DNA of 64,000 nucleotides, taken from assembly GCF_028823635.1 (NCBI RefSeq), contig NZ_JAPEHU010000001.1:62001-126000 (forward strand). The letters run 5' to 3'. Shown here in pieces: positions 9,790 to 18,284 of this stretch. Under the pieces are notes generated by a model that saw nothing but the letters and a program-made list of their open reading frames with translations, was not told where the DNA came from and searched no databases. Position numbers and translations under genes: made by a program. The first letter of the stretch is position 1; every line of letters begins with the position of its first letter. The stretch is from Demequina sp. B12 (GTDB lineage Bacteria > Actinomycetota > Actinomycetes > Actinomycetales > Demequinaceae).

Positions 9790-10215
9790 TTAGTTCTCCT
9801 GGTCGTCGAAGGTGAGGCAGACGGAGTTGATGCAGTAGCGGTCGCCGGTGGGGGTTTGGGGTGCGTCGGGGAACACGTGGCCTAGGTGGGAGTCGCAGGT
9901 GGCACAGCGGACTTCGGTGCGGACCATGCCGAGCGAGACGTCTTCGCTGAGGACGACGGCGTCGTTTTCGGCGTTGAAGAAGGAGGGCCAGCCGCAGTGG
10001 GAGTCGAACTTGGTGTCGGAGCGGAAAAGTTCAGCATTGCAGGCGCGGCAGCGGTAGACGCCTTCACGCTTGTTGTCGAGGAGTTCGCCGGTCCAGGCAC
10101 GTTCGGTTCCGGACTCGCGGAGCACTTGGTATTCCTCGGCGCTGAGGAGTTCACGCCATTCGGCGTCGGTGCGCTGGATCTTGGGGGTGTTGCCGGTGGG
10201 CCGGACGTCGGTCAT
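9790..10215 (-). CDS. msrB: Peptide-methionine (R)-S-oxide reductase
   Basis: 141 residues. MsrB repairs methionine-R-sulfoxide in proteins. Two CxxC zinc pairs are present (CRAC and CATC), along with the substrate-binding HCGWPSFF and the catalytic cysteine in [11 protein letters not shown]. All key residues are intact. The ATG at 10215 is chosen because an upstream extension of the frame runs antisense to the siderophore-binding gene and lacks coding character. It is followed after 5 bases by the unknown 209-residue gene. Confidence 0.97.
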   Translation of the reverse strand: MTDVRPTGNTPKIQRTDAEWRELLSAEEYQVLRESGTERAWTGELLDNKREGVYRCRACNAELFRSDTKFDSHCGWPSFFNAENDAVVLSEDVSLGMVRTEVRCATCDSHLGHVFPDAPQTPTGDRYCINSVCLTFDDQEN

Positions 10216-10707
10216 GATGCTCTCCCTTGTGGCGGCGGCCCGTAGGCCGCATGTTGAGGAACCCGCCCCGGCGTGCGCTCCCGAGCGTCTGGGACGGCTC
10301 CAGGGTATGCACTGTTCCGCACGCGTTGGGCACCGCGCTGACGTCACGGCCGGCTGAGGGGGGATTCGGCCGGACATCGCGCGGTGCCTCTTTGCGTCCC
10401 GTGCGGCGTCTCGCCGTGGCGGGTTCATATGGTGTGACGCTCGTGGGCCGTGTTTTGTTCCCTGTGGTGGAGGGCCGATGCGAGATTTCGCTGGGAGCGC
10501 ACGGTTCGGTCTGGGGTGGGGGTACCGGTGGCGGGGGTGGATGGCGAGCGCCCATCCGCTGGGGGCAGCAAGGTCACATTTCCACAACATCGGCCTTACG
10601 GATTTCCATTTTCGCAACTTATCGCTACTGTAATTCCCGTTGCGCCTAGTAAGGCTCACCTTACCGACGTTGATGTCGCATCCACCCTCCCCTACATCAG
10701 GAGAACC
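10216..10707. other. Divergent intergenic region (msrB / siderophore importer)
   Basis: 492 bp with no convincing gene. It holds one GCATCGGCC word (10473-10481, complement) and, close to the importer, a DtxR-like palindrome at 10647-10666. Confidence 0.6.
10647..10666. promoter_or_regulatory. DtxR/IdeR-like iron box upstream of siderophore importer
   Basis: GTAAGGCTCACCTTAC is a perfect 6-bp inverted repeat with a 4-base spacer, 43 bases before the binding-protein ATG. Its form, AAGG-4-CCTT with flanking T/A, resembles the DtxR/IdeR consensus TTAGG-(N)-CCTAA used by actinobacteria to repress iron uptake when iron is plentiful. Confidence 0.7.
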
Positions 10708-11724
10708 ATGTCTGCTGTCAAGAACCTGCGTGTTCCAGCCCTGCTGGCCGCCACTGCCGTAGCGCTCACCGCGTGCGCCACCGACTCCACCGACGAGGCC
10801 GGCGCATCGGACGCAACCACCGCTGAGCCCACGACCACGGCAGTTGCCGAGGCCGCGGAAGCTCCCACCGAGGTCACCGTCCAGACCGCCCAGGGTGAAG
10901 TCACCGTTCCCGTCAACCCCGAGAACGTCGTGGTGTTCGAGCACGGCATCTTGGACACCATCCAGGCGCTGGGTGCTTCCGACAACGTGGCTGGCATCCC
11001 TCACCACGCTCTCCCCGAGTACCTGGCGACGGACTTCGAGACCTCGACGGAAAACACCGGAACGCTCTTCGAGCCCGACTACGAGGCCATCAACGCCCTC
11101 GAACCCGACCTGATCATCGTGGGTGGCCGCTCGGCCGCGACCATCGAGGACATGTCGGCCATTGCTCCCACGATCGACCTGTCCTTCGGCTGGGGCTCCG
11201 CTCCCTTCCAGGAGTCCTTCGTCCGCAACACCACGTCGCTGGGCCAGATTTTCGACGCTGAGGACGAGGCACAGGCAGCTATCGCCGATGTCACCGCCAA
11301 GGTCGAGGCCACCGCTGCGGTTGCCGCTGAGGCTGGCCCCGGTCTGGTCGTCATGACCTCGGGCGGCGAACTGTCCGCCTACGGCCCCTCCGAGGAAGGC
11401 CGCTACGACTTCGTCTACAACCTGCTGGGTGTGGTCCCCGCCGCCGAACAGGTCGCTATCGACACCCACGGTGACGCCATCTCCTTCGAGTACCTCGCCG
11501 AGCTGGACCCGTCGCTGCTGATCGTCCTGGACCGTGACGCTGCCATCGGCACCGAAGGTGCAGAGTCCGCACAGGCTGTTCTGGACAACGACCTGGTCAA
11601 CGGCACCACCGCAGTGTCCAACGGCGACGTCGTGTACGCCGACACCGCCAAGTGGTACCTCTCGTTCGGCGGTCTGACCTCGGTCAACTCGATCGTCGAC
11701 GAGGTTTCCTCGCTCGTTGGCTAA
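10708..11724 (+). CDS. Siderophore ABC importer, substrate-binding lipoprotein
   Basis: 338 residues. Signal peptide with lipobox LTAC (Cys about 23), an acidic/Thr-rich linker, then a periplasmic-binding fold with [16 protein letters not shown], typical of the CeuE/YclQ/FatB group that binds Fe-siderophores. The ATG at 10708 follows AGGAG. First gene of a four-gene importer cluster (binding protein, two permeases, ATPase) behind an iron box. Substrate (catecholate or mixed siderophore) is inferred from the family. Confidence 0.93.
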   Translation: MSAVKNLRVPALLAATAVALTACATDSTDEAGASDATTAEPTTTAVAEAAEAPTEVTVQTAQGEVTVPVNPENVVVFEHGILDTIQALGASDNVAGIPHHALPEYLATDFETSTENTGTLFEPDYEAINALEPDLIIVGGRSAATIEDMSAIAPTIDLSFGWGSAPFQESFVRNTTSLGQIFDAEDEAQAAIADVTAKVEATAAVAAEAGPGLVVMTSGGELSAYGPSEEGRYDFVYNLLGVVPAAEQVAIDTHGDAISFEYLAELDPSLLIVLDRDAAIGTEGAESAQAVLDNDLVNGTTAVSNGDVVYADTAKWYLSFGGLTSVNSIVDEVSSLVG

Positions 11725-11727
11725 GTA

Positions 11728-12714
11728 GTGAAGCTTTCACGCTCAACCGTCGCGGCCGTCGCCCCCTGGGTGGCGGCCGCGGCTGTGCTTCCCTTGGCAG
11801 TCGTGTCGGTGTTCGTGGGTGCCGCAAACGTGGACTTCGGTGCGCTGTGGTCGGACGAGCAGTCACGCCAGTTGCTCCTGCAGTCCCGACTGCCCCGCAC
11901 CTTCGCCATCATTTTGGCGGGTGCAGCCCTCGCCGTCGCTGGCTTGATCATGCAGCACCTCGCGCGCAACCGGTTTGTGGCGCCCTCGACGGCCGGAACG
12001 GTAGACGCGGCAGCGCTGGGATTGCTGACCGTCACGATTCTCACGCCAGGCATGGCGGTGATGGGCAAGGTGCTGGTGGCTTGCGTCTTCGCCCTCGCGG
12101 GCACTGCGCTGTTCGTGATGCTGATCCAGCGTGTGCAGTTCAAGGACGTTATTTTTGTGCCGCTCGTGGGCATCGTGCTCGGTGGCGTGTATGCCGCAAT
12201 CGGACAGTTCTTCGCGTACCGCACCAATCTGACGCAGACCATGAGCGTGTGGATGAATGGTGACTTCTCCGGCATCATTCAGGGCCGCTACGAGACCCTG
12301 TGGCTAGCCGGTGGGGTTGCTTTGCTGGCCTACTTGTTTGCGAACTGGTTCACCGCTGCAGGCATGGGCAAAGACTTCGCCACCAACATTGGCGTGAACT
12401 TCAAGTGGGCCATGGCAGGCGGCCTGAGCATTGCCGCCATGGTGACCGCTGTGGTGGTGACCACCGTGGGCGCGATCCCCTTCCTGGGTCTGATCGTCCC
12501 GAACATCGTGACCATGATTCTGGGCGACAACTTGCGCCGGATCCTGCCCACGACCGCGCTGGCCGGTGCCGCACTTGTGCTGGTGTGCGACATCGTGGGC
12601 CGCGTCCTGATCTTCCCGTACGAAATCGCCGTGGGCGTGATCGTCGGCACCATTGGCTCGGCGATCTTCCTGGCCCTGATCTTGCGAAAGAGCAACCGCT
12701 ATGCCGCCGCGTGA
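11728..12714 (+). CDS. Siderophore ABC importer, FecCD-type permease 1
   Basis: 328 residues, about nine membrane spans, GTG start 3 bases after the binding-protein stop. [20 protein letters not shown] near the start and [19 protein letters not shown] near the end (the ATPase-coupling loop region) are FecCD signatures. Pairs with the next permease to form the channel through which the Fe-siderophore crosses the membrane. Its 3' end overlaps the next gene by 14 bases. Confidence 0.93.
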   Translation: MKLSRSTVAAVAPWVAAAAVLPLAVVSVFVGAANVDFGALWSDEQSRQLLLQSRLPRTFAIILAGAALAVAGLIMQHLARNRFVAPSTAGTVDAAALGLLTVTILTPGMAVMGKVLVACVFALAGTALFVMLIQRVQFKDVIFVPLVGIVLGGVYAAIGQFFAYRTNLTQTMSVWMNGDFSGIIQGRYETLWLAGGVALLAYLFANWFTAAGMGKDFATNIGVNFKWAMAGGLSIAAMVTAVVVTTVGAIPFLGLIVPNIVTMILGDNLRRILPTTALAGAALVLVCDIVGRVLIFPYEIAVGVIVGTIGSAIFLALILRKSNRYAAA

Positions 12715-13765
12715 GGAACACACCATCGTATTGGAGACGGAAGCGGAACCCGCATCGGAACCGGACGGCGCGCGTCAGGACTATGCCGGCGGGGAGCGGT
12801 CCGGCTTTGCGTTGACGCCGCGTCAGAAGCGCGTGTTTGTGACTCTCGCCTTGCTGCTGGCGGCGTCGCTCGTGCTGTTCTTGACGTGGGATGTGAACGG
12901 CCATTGGGACTTCGCGTTGCCCCGTCGCAGCGAGCAGATTGTCGCGCTTGTCATCGTGGGCTTGGCCGTGTCGACGTCGACGGTCGTGTTCCACACGCTG
13001 ACCGCGAACCGCATCCTCACGCCGTCGATCATGGGTTTCGATGCCCTGTACGTGCTGGTGGCAACGGCGCTGGTCTTCATGGTGGGATCCGCCACCGTGG
13101 CTCAGATCGACCCGCTCGTCATGTTTGGTCTCAACACTGCACTGATGATGGGCTGTGCCACGGCCATTTATCAGTGGATTTTGGGAAGTGGCGAGCGCGG
13201 GCTCTACACGCTGATCTTGGTGGGCGTGGTGGCGGGCACGTTCTTCACCTCGCTGACGAACTTCATGTTCCGCACCATGGACCCCAATGAGTTTGACTCG
13301 CTGATGACCACGCTGTTCGCGTCCTTCAACGCGATCGACACCACGTTGTTGTGGATCGGCGGCGGCCTGCTCCTTGCGGGTGTGGTGGTCGTGTTCCGGC
13401 TCGTTCCGCGCTTGGACGTGTTGGGGTTGGGCCGCGAGCGTGCGATCACGCTGGGCTTGGACTACCGCAAGACGGTGACGTGGCTGTTGCTGGTGGTCGC
13501 GCTACTGGTGTCGGTGTCGACGGCGCTGGTGGGACCCATTACTTTCTTGGGGCTCTTGGTCGCCAACTTGGCGTATCAGCTGACGCAAACGCATCGGCAT
13601 TCCGTGAACCTGGTGGCGGCAGGCCTGGTGTCGATCATCGCCCTGGTGGCGGGGCAAGCAGTTTTGGAGCACGTGTTGGACCACAACGGCACGCTGGGCT
13701 CGATCATCAACGTTGTGGGCGGCCTGTACTTCATTGGCCTGCTACTGAAGGAGGCACGCTCGTGA
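12701..13765 (+). CDS. Siderophore ABC importer, FecCD-type permease 2
   Basis: 354 residues. A ~45-residue hydrophilic amino tail precedes the first span; the remaining segments match FecCD permeases (TANRILTPSIMGFDALYVLV, then GPITFLGLLVANLAYQLTQT). It starts inside the end of permease 1 and its TGA overlaps the GTG of the ATPase gene (GTGA), so all components are translationally coupled. It differs enough from permease 1 to indicate a heterodimeric channel as in CeuB/CeuC. Confidence 0.93.
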   Translation: MPPREEHTIVLETEAEPASEPDGARQDYAGGERSGFALTPRQKRVFVTLALLLAASLVLFLTWDVNGHWDFALPRRSEQIVALVIVGLAVSTSTVVFHTLTANRILTPSIMGFDALYVLVATALVFMVGSATVAQIDPLVMFGLNTALMMGCATAIYQWILGSGERGLYTLILVGVVAGTFFTSLTNFMFRTMDPNEFDSLMTTLFASFNAIDTTLLWIGGGLLLAGVVVVFRLVPRLDVLGLGRERAITLGLDYRKTVTWLLLVVALLVSVSTALVGPITFLGLLVANLAYQLTQTHRHSVNLVAAGLVSIIALVAGQAVLEHVLDHNGTLGSIINVVGGLYFIGLLLKEARS

Positions 13766-14520
13766 TTACGATCGACGCACTTACGAAGGCATACGACGAA
13801 ACCGTCGTGGTCGACCACGTCAACCTGCAGCTGCCTGACTCCGGGGTAACGTCGCTCATTGGGCCCAATGGTGCGGGCAAGTCCACGTTGTTGTCGATGG
13901 TGTCGCGCATTCTTGGGGCCGATGCTGGCTCGGTGTCCGTTGAGGGCGTGGACGTGTTCAAGGCCCCCAGTAAGCAGGTGGCGCGCAAGTTGTCGATCTT
14001 GCGTCAGGACGCTCACACCACGGCACGCATCACGGTGCGAGAGTTGGTGGAGTTTGGACGCTACCCCCATTCGCACGGGCGCCTCACCGCTGACTGTCAT
14101 GCAGCGGTGGCGGAGGCGTTGACGTACTGCGACCTTGAGGACTTGGCGGAGCGGCCCATTCACCAGTTGTCGGGCGGTCAGCGCCAACGCGCGTATGTGG
14201 CGATGGTGTTGGCGCAGGACACGCGTTACGTGTTGCTGGATGAGCCGTTGAACAATCTGGACATGGTTCACGCCACTGGCTTGATGCAGTTGCTGCGCCG
14301 GCTTGCGGATGAGAAGGGCAAGTCCATTGTGCTGGTGCTGCATGACGTGAACTATGCGTCGGTGTACTCGGACCGCATTATCGCGATGCGCAACGGCGCG
14401 GTCGTTCACGACGGACCGCCGGAGGCCGTCATCACTGATCACGCGCTGGGCGATGTCTATGGCATGGAGTTCTCTGTGCACACCTTGGGCGGGGACCGTA
14501 TCGCCGCCTACTTCCGTTAA
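13762..14520 (+). CDS. Siderophore ABC importer, ATP-binding protein
   Basis: 252 residues, usual length for FepC/CeuD-type ATPases. Walker A GPNGAGKST (about residues 34-42), Q-loop LRQDAHT, signature LSGGQRQRAYVAM, Walker B YVLLDEP and switch His in VLHDVNYA are all present. GTG start at 13762 overlaps the permease stop. It completes the import system regulated by the 10647 iron box. Confidence 0.96.
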   Translation: MITIDALTKAYDETVVVDHVNLQLPDSGVTSLIGPNGAGKSTLLSMVSRILGADAGSVSVEGVDVFKAPSKQVARKLSILRQDAHTTARITVRELVEFGRYPHSHGRLTADCHAAVAEALTYCDLEDLAERPIHQLSGGQRQRAYVAMVLAQDTRYVLLDEPLNNLDMVHATGLMQLLRRLADEKGKSIVLVLHDVNYASVYSDRIIAMRNGAVVHDGPPEAVITDHALGDVYGMEFSVHTLGGDRIAAYFR

Positions 14521-14591
14521 CCACTACTGGCCGCGTTGCTGGTGGGTGAGCGCAGCATCGGCCCTCATGTAGTTCAGGCAAGGAGACCCTG

Positions 14592-14972
14592 ATGACGCTT
14601 TCCATTACTGGCCGTGCCCGCACTGATCGTCCGGGCCGGTACCTGAAGCAGTTGTGCTCTCACTTGGCGGAGAAGCTGCCGGTCGAGTGGGACGAGGCTG
14701 GCGGGACGGTGACGTTTGAGACGGCCACCAGCACTCTGACCGCCGTGGACGGGTCTTTGGAGATTGCGATCACTGGCGCGGAGACCTTGCACGTGTACCG
14801 GTCCATGGGCATTGTGGCGGGGCACTTGGAGAAGTTCGGTGCCAAGGCGGGGCTGAGCGTGGAGTGGGACGATGCTGAGGTGGAGCAGGCGTACCTGGCT
14901 AAGCGTGCGGAGATGATGGCGGCGCGGGCGCGAGAGGTGGAGCAGGAGCGGCAAGAACAGGGCAACTCTTAG
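14592..14972 (+). CDS. DUF2218 protein
   Basis: 126 residues. The pattern RYLKQLCSHLAEKLPVEWDE, then GTVTF and a final VEWDDA matches DUF2218, small proteins often found beside siderophore transport or FecCD genes. ATG follows AAGGAG. It sits 71 bases after the importer ATPase and is probably part of the same iron-controlled transcript. The biochemical role of the family is not established. Confidence 0.8.
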   Translation: MTLSITGRARTDRPGRYLKQLCSHLAEKLPVEWDEAGGTVTFETATSTLTAVDGSLEIAITGAETLHVYRSMGIVAGHLEKFGAKAGLSVEWDDAEVEQAYLAKRAEMMAARAREVEQERQEQGNS

Positions 14973-15074
14973 GCCACTGAACTGGGCCTATGCAGATTTT
15001 TCTTTTCACCACGAGAGCGTGCAATAAATCAGCACCAGAGCCCTCCCGGCAGGCAAACTGCCTGGTAGACGAAC

Positions 15075-15092
15075 TATAAGGCAAGCCTAATG
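15075..15092. promoter_or_regulatory. DtxR/IdeR-like iron box upstream of the DUF1540 gene
   Basis: TATAAGGCAAGCCTAATG contains AAGGCAAGCCTAA, an imperfect inverted repeat close to the DtxR/IdeR consensus half-sites. It lies about 120 bases before the DUF1540 start, after the DUF2218 stop, in an AT-richer promoter-like stretch. Confidence 0.55.
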
Positions 15093-15212
15093 AAAACAAT
15101 TGCGTTGCGTAATTCATTAGACAATGCCTCCGTGATTTAACTTCTTACGGTGGAGTTCCAGGAATTTCCTGCCTATATTTGAAGCATCAGATCTTCGTCC
15201 ATAGGAGGAATC

Positions 15213-15500
15213 ATGGCCACCACCATCAACCTGCCCATCGTCTCCGCATGCTCCGTCGAGACCTGCGGCTTCAACCACGACGGCTGCCGCGCAGGCGCCA
15301 TTAACGTCTCCGGCGAGCACGCCCACTGCTCCACGTACGTCGCCAGCGACGCCAAGGGTGGACACGCAGACGTCGCCGGGGTGGGCGCATGCATGCGCAC
15401 CGAATGCAAGTTCAACAACGACATGGCCTGCACCGCGGAAGCCATTGAAGTGGGCGCGTCCTTCGACACCGCCGACTGCCTCACCTTCGAAGCACGCTAA
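15213..15500 (+). CDS. DUF1540 cysteine-rich protein (two domains)
   Basis: 95 residues with ten cysteines. Two tandem DUF1540-type units: the first around CSVETCGFNHDGCRAGAINV and HCSTY, the second around CMRTECKFNNDMACTAEAIEV and CLTF. The spacing suggests metal binding, but the family has no proven function. A strong AGGAGG ribosome site precedes the ATG. A DtxR-like box upstream and the neighbouring siderophore importer suggest an iron-starvation role. A hairpin terminator follows at 15526. Confidence 0.85.
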   Translation: MATTINLPIVSACSVETCGFNHDGCRAGAINVSGEHAHCSTYVASDAKGGHADVAGVGACMRTECKFNNDMACTAEAIEVGASFDTADCLTFEAR

Positions 15501-15525
15501 CTCCAGGCAGGCCAAGCCGCACCTG

Positions 15526-15565
15526 AGCTGCCAGCACGCGCCGCCGCGCGCGCTGGCAGCTTTCT
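15526..15565 (+). terminator. Terminator after the DUF1540 gene
   Basis: AGCTGCCAGC pairs with GCTGGCAGCT across a GC-rich loop and is followed by TTCTG. It ends the iron-related module. Confidence 0.75.
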
Positions 15566-15630
15566 GCTGTCACTATGAGAGCATCGGCCACACTAGATAG
15601 CCGCTAGCGCGCCAACGGAGGCCTGCGACG

Positions 15631-16392
15631 ATGCTCACCCATACCCGCACCGTGGGCCTCGCCCATGGCCGCCAGAGCCTCAGCGCCGAGTCGCGTCGAG
15701 CAAGCGGCGGCACAATCGTCGCCATCGTCGTTGCACTCCTTGCAGGGATCTACTTTGTGGCGACAGCACCCACTCCGCAGGAGAGGGTCGCGCCAGGAGC
15801 CATCGCGGTCCTCGCCATTGCCAGTGGCCTTCTCGCGCTCAAGGACCACCGCGACATTGCCCGGGGGCGCGTCACTCTCCGCCAGCCCCCGGGATTTCAG
15901 TTCACCCGGCGCCTCTCAACCTGCATCACTGAGGCCACTGTGGGAGCCATCGCCATCGCGACCGGGTTCGCGGTAGCGCTCACAGGGGACGATGCTGACT
16001 CACTACTCCAGACCTTCGAGGGATGGCTGGGCGCTCTCCTGGTTGCCGTGGGGGCAGGGATGTGCGCCTACGCTCTGATCTCCATCGCCAGGCGCACGGG
16101 ACTGCGGATCGACCAAAATTTAGTGACGTACCGGACCGCCTTTCGTACCCAGTCCGCGCGCTGGGAGCAGGTGGAAGGCGTGACCGTGTCAGGGACCTAC
16201 CCGTATCTGCGACTCGTGATTGACGGCAGTGGCCGGACGTTGACGGTGAGCTCACGAGCGATCGGCTCGGACCCGTCTGCGGTCGCCGCCATCATTGACT
16301 TCTACCGTCAGCACCCGGGGCACCGTCACCACCTCACCGATGCAGACGCGGCCATCACGTGGGTGGAACAGACGCACACGGCAGTCAGTTGA
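15631..16392 (+). CDS. Membrane protein with PH-like domain
   Basis: 253 residues. Four probable spans at about residues 29-45, 52-69, 97-115 and 130-150, then a soluble part whose pattern (LRIDQNLVTYRTAFRTQSAR then WEQVEGVTVS) fits the bacterial PH domain found behind membrane spans in actinobacteria. ATG at 15631 is used. No partner gene is obvious: the AzlCD operon follows 22 bases later on the same strand. Function unknown. Confidence 0.7.
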   Translation: MLTHTRTVGLAHGRQSLSAESRRASGGTIVAIVVALLAGIYFVATAPTPQERVAPGAIAVLAIASGLLALKDHRDIARGRVTLRQPPGFQFTRRLSTCITEATVGAIAIATGFAVALTGDDADSLLQTFEGWLGALLVAVGAGMCAYALISIARRTGLRIDQNLVTYRTAFRTQSARWEQVEGVTVSGTYPYLRLVIDGSGRTLTVSSRAIGSDPSAVAAIIDFYRQHPGHRHHLTDADAAITWVEQTHTAVS

Positions 16393-16414
16393 ACGCCCGT
16401 GACACACTGGTGAG

Positions 16415-17227
16415 GTGACCGAGTCCCCCACGCCGTCGCACGTCCCTGGTGAGCATAGCGGCCGGACTGTGTTGCGCATCGGCCCTCAACAATGGCGCGA
16501 TCTGTGGCACGGCACGCGAGCCATTGCCCCCCTCATGCCTGGCGCCGTGGTGTTTGGACTGGCCTTTGGCGCGCTCATCTCTGAAGTGGGGCTGCCGCTG
16601 TGGCTCGCACCCTATGCCTCCTCAACCGTGACCGCGGGTGCCAGCCAGATCGCCATCGTGGAAGCGCTCAGGCAGGGCGCCCCAGCGTTGATCGCGATCG
16701 CCACCGCGCTGGTCATCAACGCCCGCCTGGCGCTGTACTCCGCGGCGATGGCACCCATCTTTGCGGCGTTCCCTCGCCGGTGGAAGGCGGTCCTGGCATA
16801 CCTGATGACGGACCAGTCGGCGGCAGTGTCCGCGTTCGAGGCGCACCGTTGGCCCGACCCGGTGCGCCGGCGCTGGTTCATTCTGGGAGTGTCGGGGCCA
16901 TTCGTGGCGATTTGGATTGCCGGCACGGCCGCAGGCGCGATCCTAGGGCCGGTCATTCCGGACGCATGGCAGATTGGCTTCATTGTGCCGCTGATGTTCA
17001 TCGCGGTGATGGTGCCCGCAATCAGGTCGTGGCCAGCGGTCGCGGCAGCGGGAATCGCCGCCACCGTGGTGCTGATCCTCAAGGACCTTCCGTATGGGCT
17101 GAACGTGCTGATCGGCGCGCTGGTGGGCATCGCGATCGCGAGCTTTGTGCCTGACCGTGCGGCACCGGGCGGGAGCGCCGAGCCGGGCCGCTCCCCAGAA
17201 CCGGGCCCCGAGGGAGGCCAGTCATGA
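16415..17227 (+). CDS. azlC: Branched-chain amino acid exporter, large subunit AzlC
   Basis: 270 residues, GTG start. AzlC signatures include MPGAVVFGLAFGAL, AGASQIAIVEALRQGAPALI and the ALVINARLALYSAAMAP segment. With the small AzlD subunit it exports branched-chain amino acids or related analogues. The last ~25 residues are a Pro/Gly-rich polar tail (APGGSAEPGRSPEPGPEGG). The stop overlaps the azlD start (ATGA). Confidence 0.95.
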   Translation: MTESPTPSHVPGEHSGRTVLRIGPQQWRDLWHGTRAIAPLMPGAVVFGLAFGALISEVGLPLWLAPYASSTVTAGASQIAIVEALRQGAPALIAIATALVINARLALYSAAMAPIFAAFPRRWKAVLAYLMTDQSAAVSAFEAHRWPDPVRRRWFILGVSGPFVAIWIAGTAAGAILGPVIPDAWQIGFIVPLMFIAVMVPAIRSWPAVAAAGIAATVVLILKDLPYGLNVLIGALVGIAIASFVPDRAAPGGSAEPGRSPEPGPEGGQS

Positions 17228-17541
17228 TGACGGCCTTCATTGTCTTCACGGTTGCGGCCGCGGGCACCTATCTCATTCGGCTCTCGGGCATCGCGTTGCT
17301 GGGCGGCGACCGGGAGCTGTCTCCCCGTGTCCGCAAGGCGCTGTCCTTGGTGGCTCCGGCGGCGATGGCGGCGATCATCGCGAACTCGCTCTTCCTTGAC
17401 GGCGGGCAGTGGCGCGCTTTCGGGGCATGGCACCTGGCAGCCGCGGTTGCGGTGGGCGTGGCCTTGTGGAAGCGGTCGATGGGATGGACGTTGAGCGCCG
17501 GGGCAGCAGTCTTTGCGGCGTTGCTTCTTGCAGGGCTCTGA
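17224..17541 (+). CDS. azlD: Branched-chain amino acid exporter, small subunit AzlD
   Basis: 105 residues, four short membrane spans, normal for AzlD. The opening FTVAAAGTYLIRLSGIALLG and RKALSLVAPAAMAAIIANSL are typical. Translation is coupled to azlC by a 4-bp overlap. Confidence 0.94.
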   Translation: MMTAFIVFTVAAAGTYLIRLSGIALLGGDRELSPRVRKALSLVAPAAMAAIIANSLFLDGGQWRAFGAWHLAAAVAVGVALWKRSMGWTLSAGAAVFAALLLAGL

Positions 17542-17582
17542 CGACCCGTTGCGCGCTGCCCTGCGACGACCCGTTGCGCATG

Positions 17583-17668
17583 TCCCCAACTGACTGAGAT
17601 TTGGGAGCCGATGCGTGGCTCGCCGGCGTGGCGCGGGTCCTGCGAGGTCGGTTCAGTCACTTTGGGAC
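17583..17668 (+). repeat. MITE-like repeat family 2, copy 2
   Basis: 86 bp from TCCCCAACTGACTGAG to TTCAGTCACTTTGGGAC, an inverted-end unit. It matches the reverse complement of 8994-9079 at both ends and at the internal GCCGGCGTG and CTGCGAG blocks. Confidence 0.75.
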
Positions 17669-17730
17669 GGTGCGGGACGGCGCGGGACGCACGGGGAGCG
17701 CTGCGGGGACGCCGGGAACGGCTGGGCCCG

Positions 17731-17774
17731 GGCAGTCATCTCGTGTCACTTTCCGCACAGATGTGGCAGTCAGG
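17731..17774 (+). repeat. Dispersed repeat family 3, copy
   Basis: GGCAGTCATCTCGTGTCACT followed by TTCCGCACAGATGTGGCAGTCAG-like ends. The complement of 44514-44571 starts GGCAGTCATCTGGTGTCACT, which differs at one of the first 20 bases. Confidence 0.7.
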
Positions 17775-17795
17775 TACTGCTAGCACGCACCCCCA

Positions 17796-17835
17796 GTGTT
17801 AACGGGTTGACAACCAAGGGTGTTAACGGGTTAAC
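17796..17835. promoter_or_regulatory. GTTAAC operator cluster for the MarR regulator
   Basis: GTGTTAACGGGTT occurs twice (17796-17808 and 17820-17832), giving three palindromic GTTAAC hexamers (17798, 17822, 17830) just before the MarR GTG at 17844. This is a convincing self-regulatory site. Confidence 0.7.
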
Positions 17836-17843
17836 TCATTCCC

Positions 17844-18284
17844 GTGTCCGACAAACTTACCTTCACGCTCCACGAGGCAGTCAGCGTCATTGACCGTGCC
17901 GCAGAGCAGTTCCTGCAGCGCGAGTACGGCGTTTCCGGTCCCATCTTCGTACTGCTGGCGACGTGCGAAGAAGTGGAACCCACGGACGTCACCTCCTTGG
18001 CACAGTGCCTCAGCATCAGCAAGGCCGCAGTCTCCAAGCGACTCCCCGGCCTGGAACGTGACGGTTGGATCACCCTGGGCAAAGACCCCGCCAACGCACG
18101 CCGCGTCGTCATCACCCTGACTGACAAGTCACGAGATGTGGTGCGCCGTGCGGGAGCAGAACTCGAAGGCAGGTTCGCCGCCGTGTTCAACGATCCCCGT
18201 GCCGCACACATCGACCCCCAGGCACTCAACCGTGACCTGGGAATCATCACCCAAATACTGCTCGAGAAAGGTCCCCTCACGTGA
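17844..18284 (+). CDS. MarR-family transcriptional regulator
   Basis: 146 residues, winged helix: VTSLAQCLSISKAAVSKRLP is the recognition helix and KDPANARRVVITLT the wing. GTG start, with operator repeats ending 8 bases upstream. It overlaps the reductase gene by 4 bp, so it probably represses itself and the reductase until a quinone, dye or phenolic ligand binds. The ligand is unknown. Confidence 0.93.
   Translation: MSDKLTFTLHEAVSVIDRAAEQFLQREYGVSGPIFVLLATCEEVEPTDVTSLAQCLSISKAAVSKRLPGLERDGWITLGKDPANARRVVITLTDKSRDVVRRAGAELEGRFAAVFNDPRAAHIDPQALNRDLGIITQILLEKGPLT

Larger units (their letters stand above)
17542..17843. other. Repeat-rich intergenic region before the MarR gene
   Basis: 302 bp without a gene. 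In order it holds a 15-bp direct repeat GACGACCCGTTGCGC (near 17540 and 17565), the family 2 repeat (17583-17668), the family 3 repeat (17731-17774) and a GTTAAC operator cluster (17796-17835). Confidence 0.7.

Noticed and set aside
10216..11469. A 559-codon open frame on the minus strand including msrB
   Set aside because: Only the last 141 codons are MsrB; the rest runs antisense to the siderophore-binding gene and lacks coding character. It is a byproduct of high GC.
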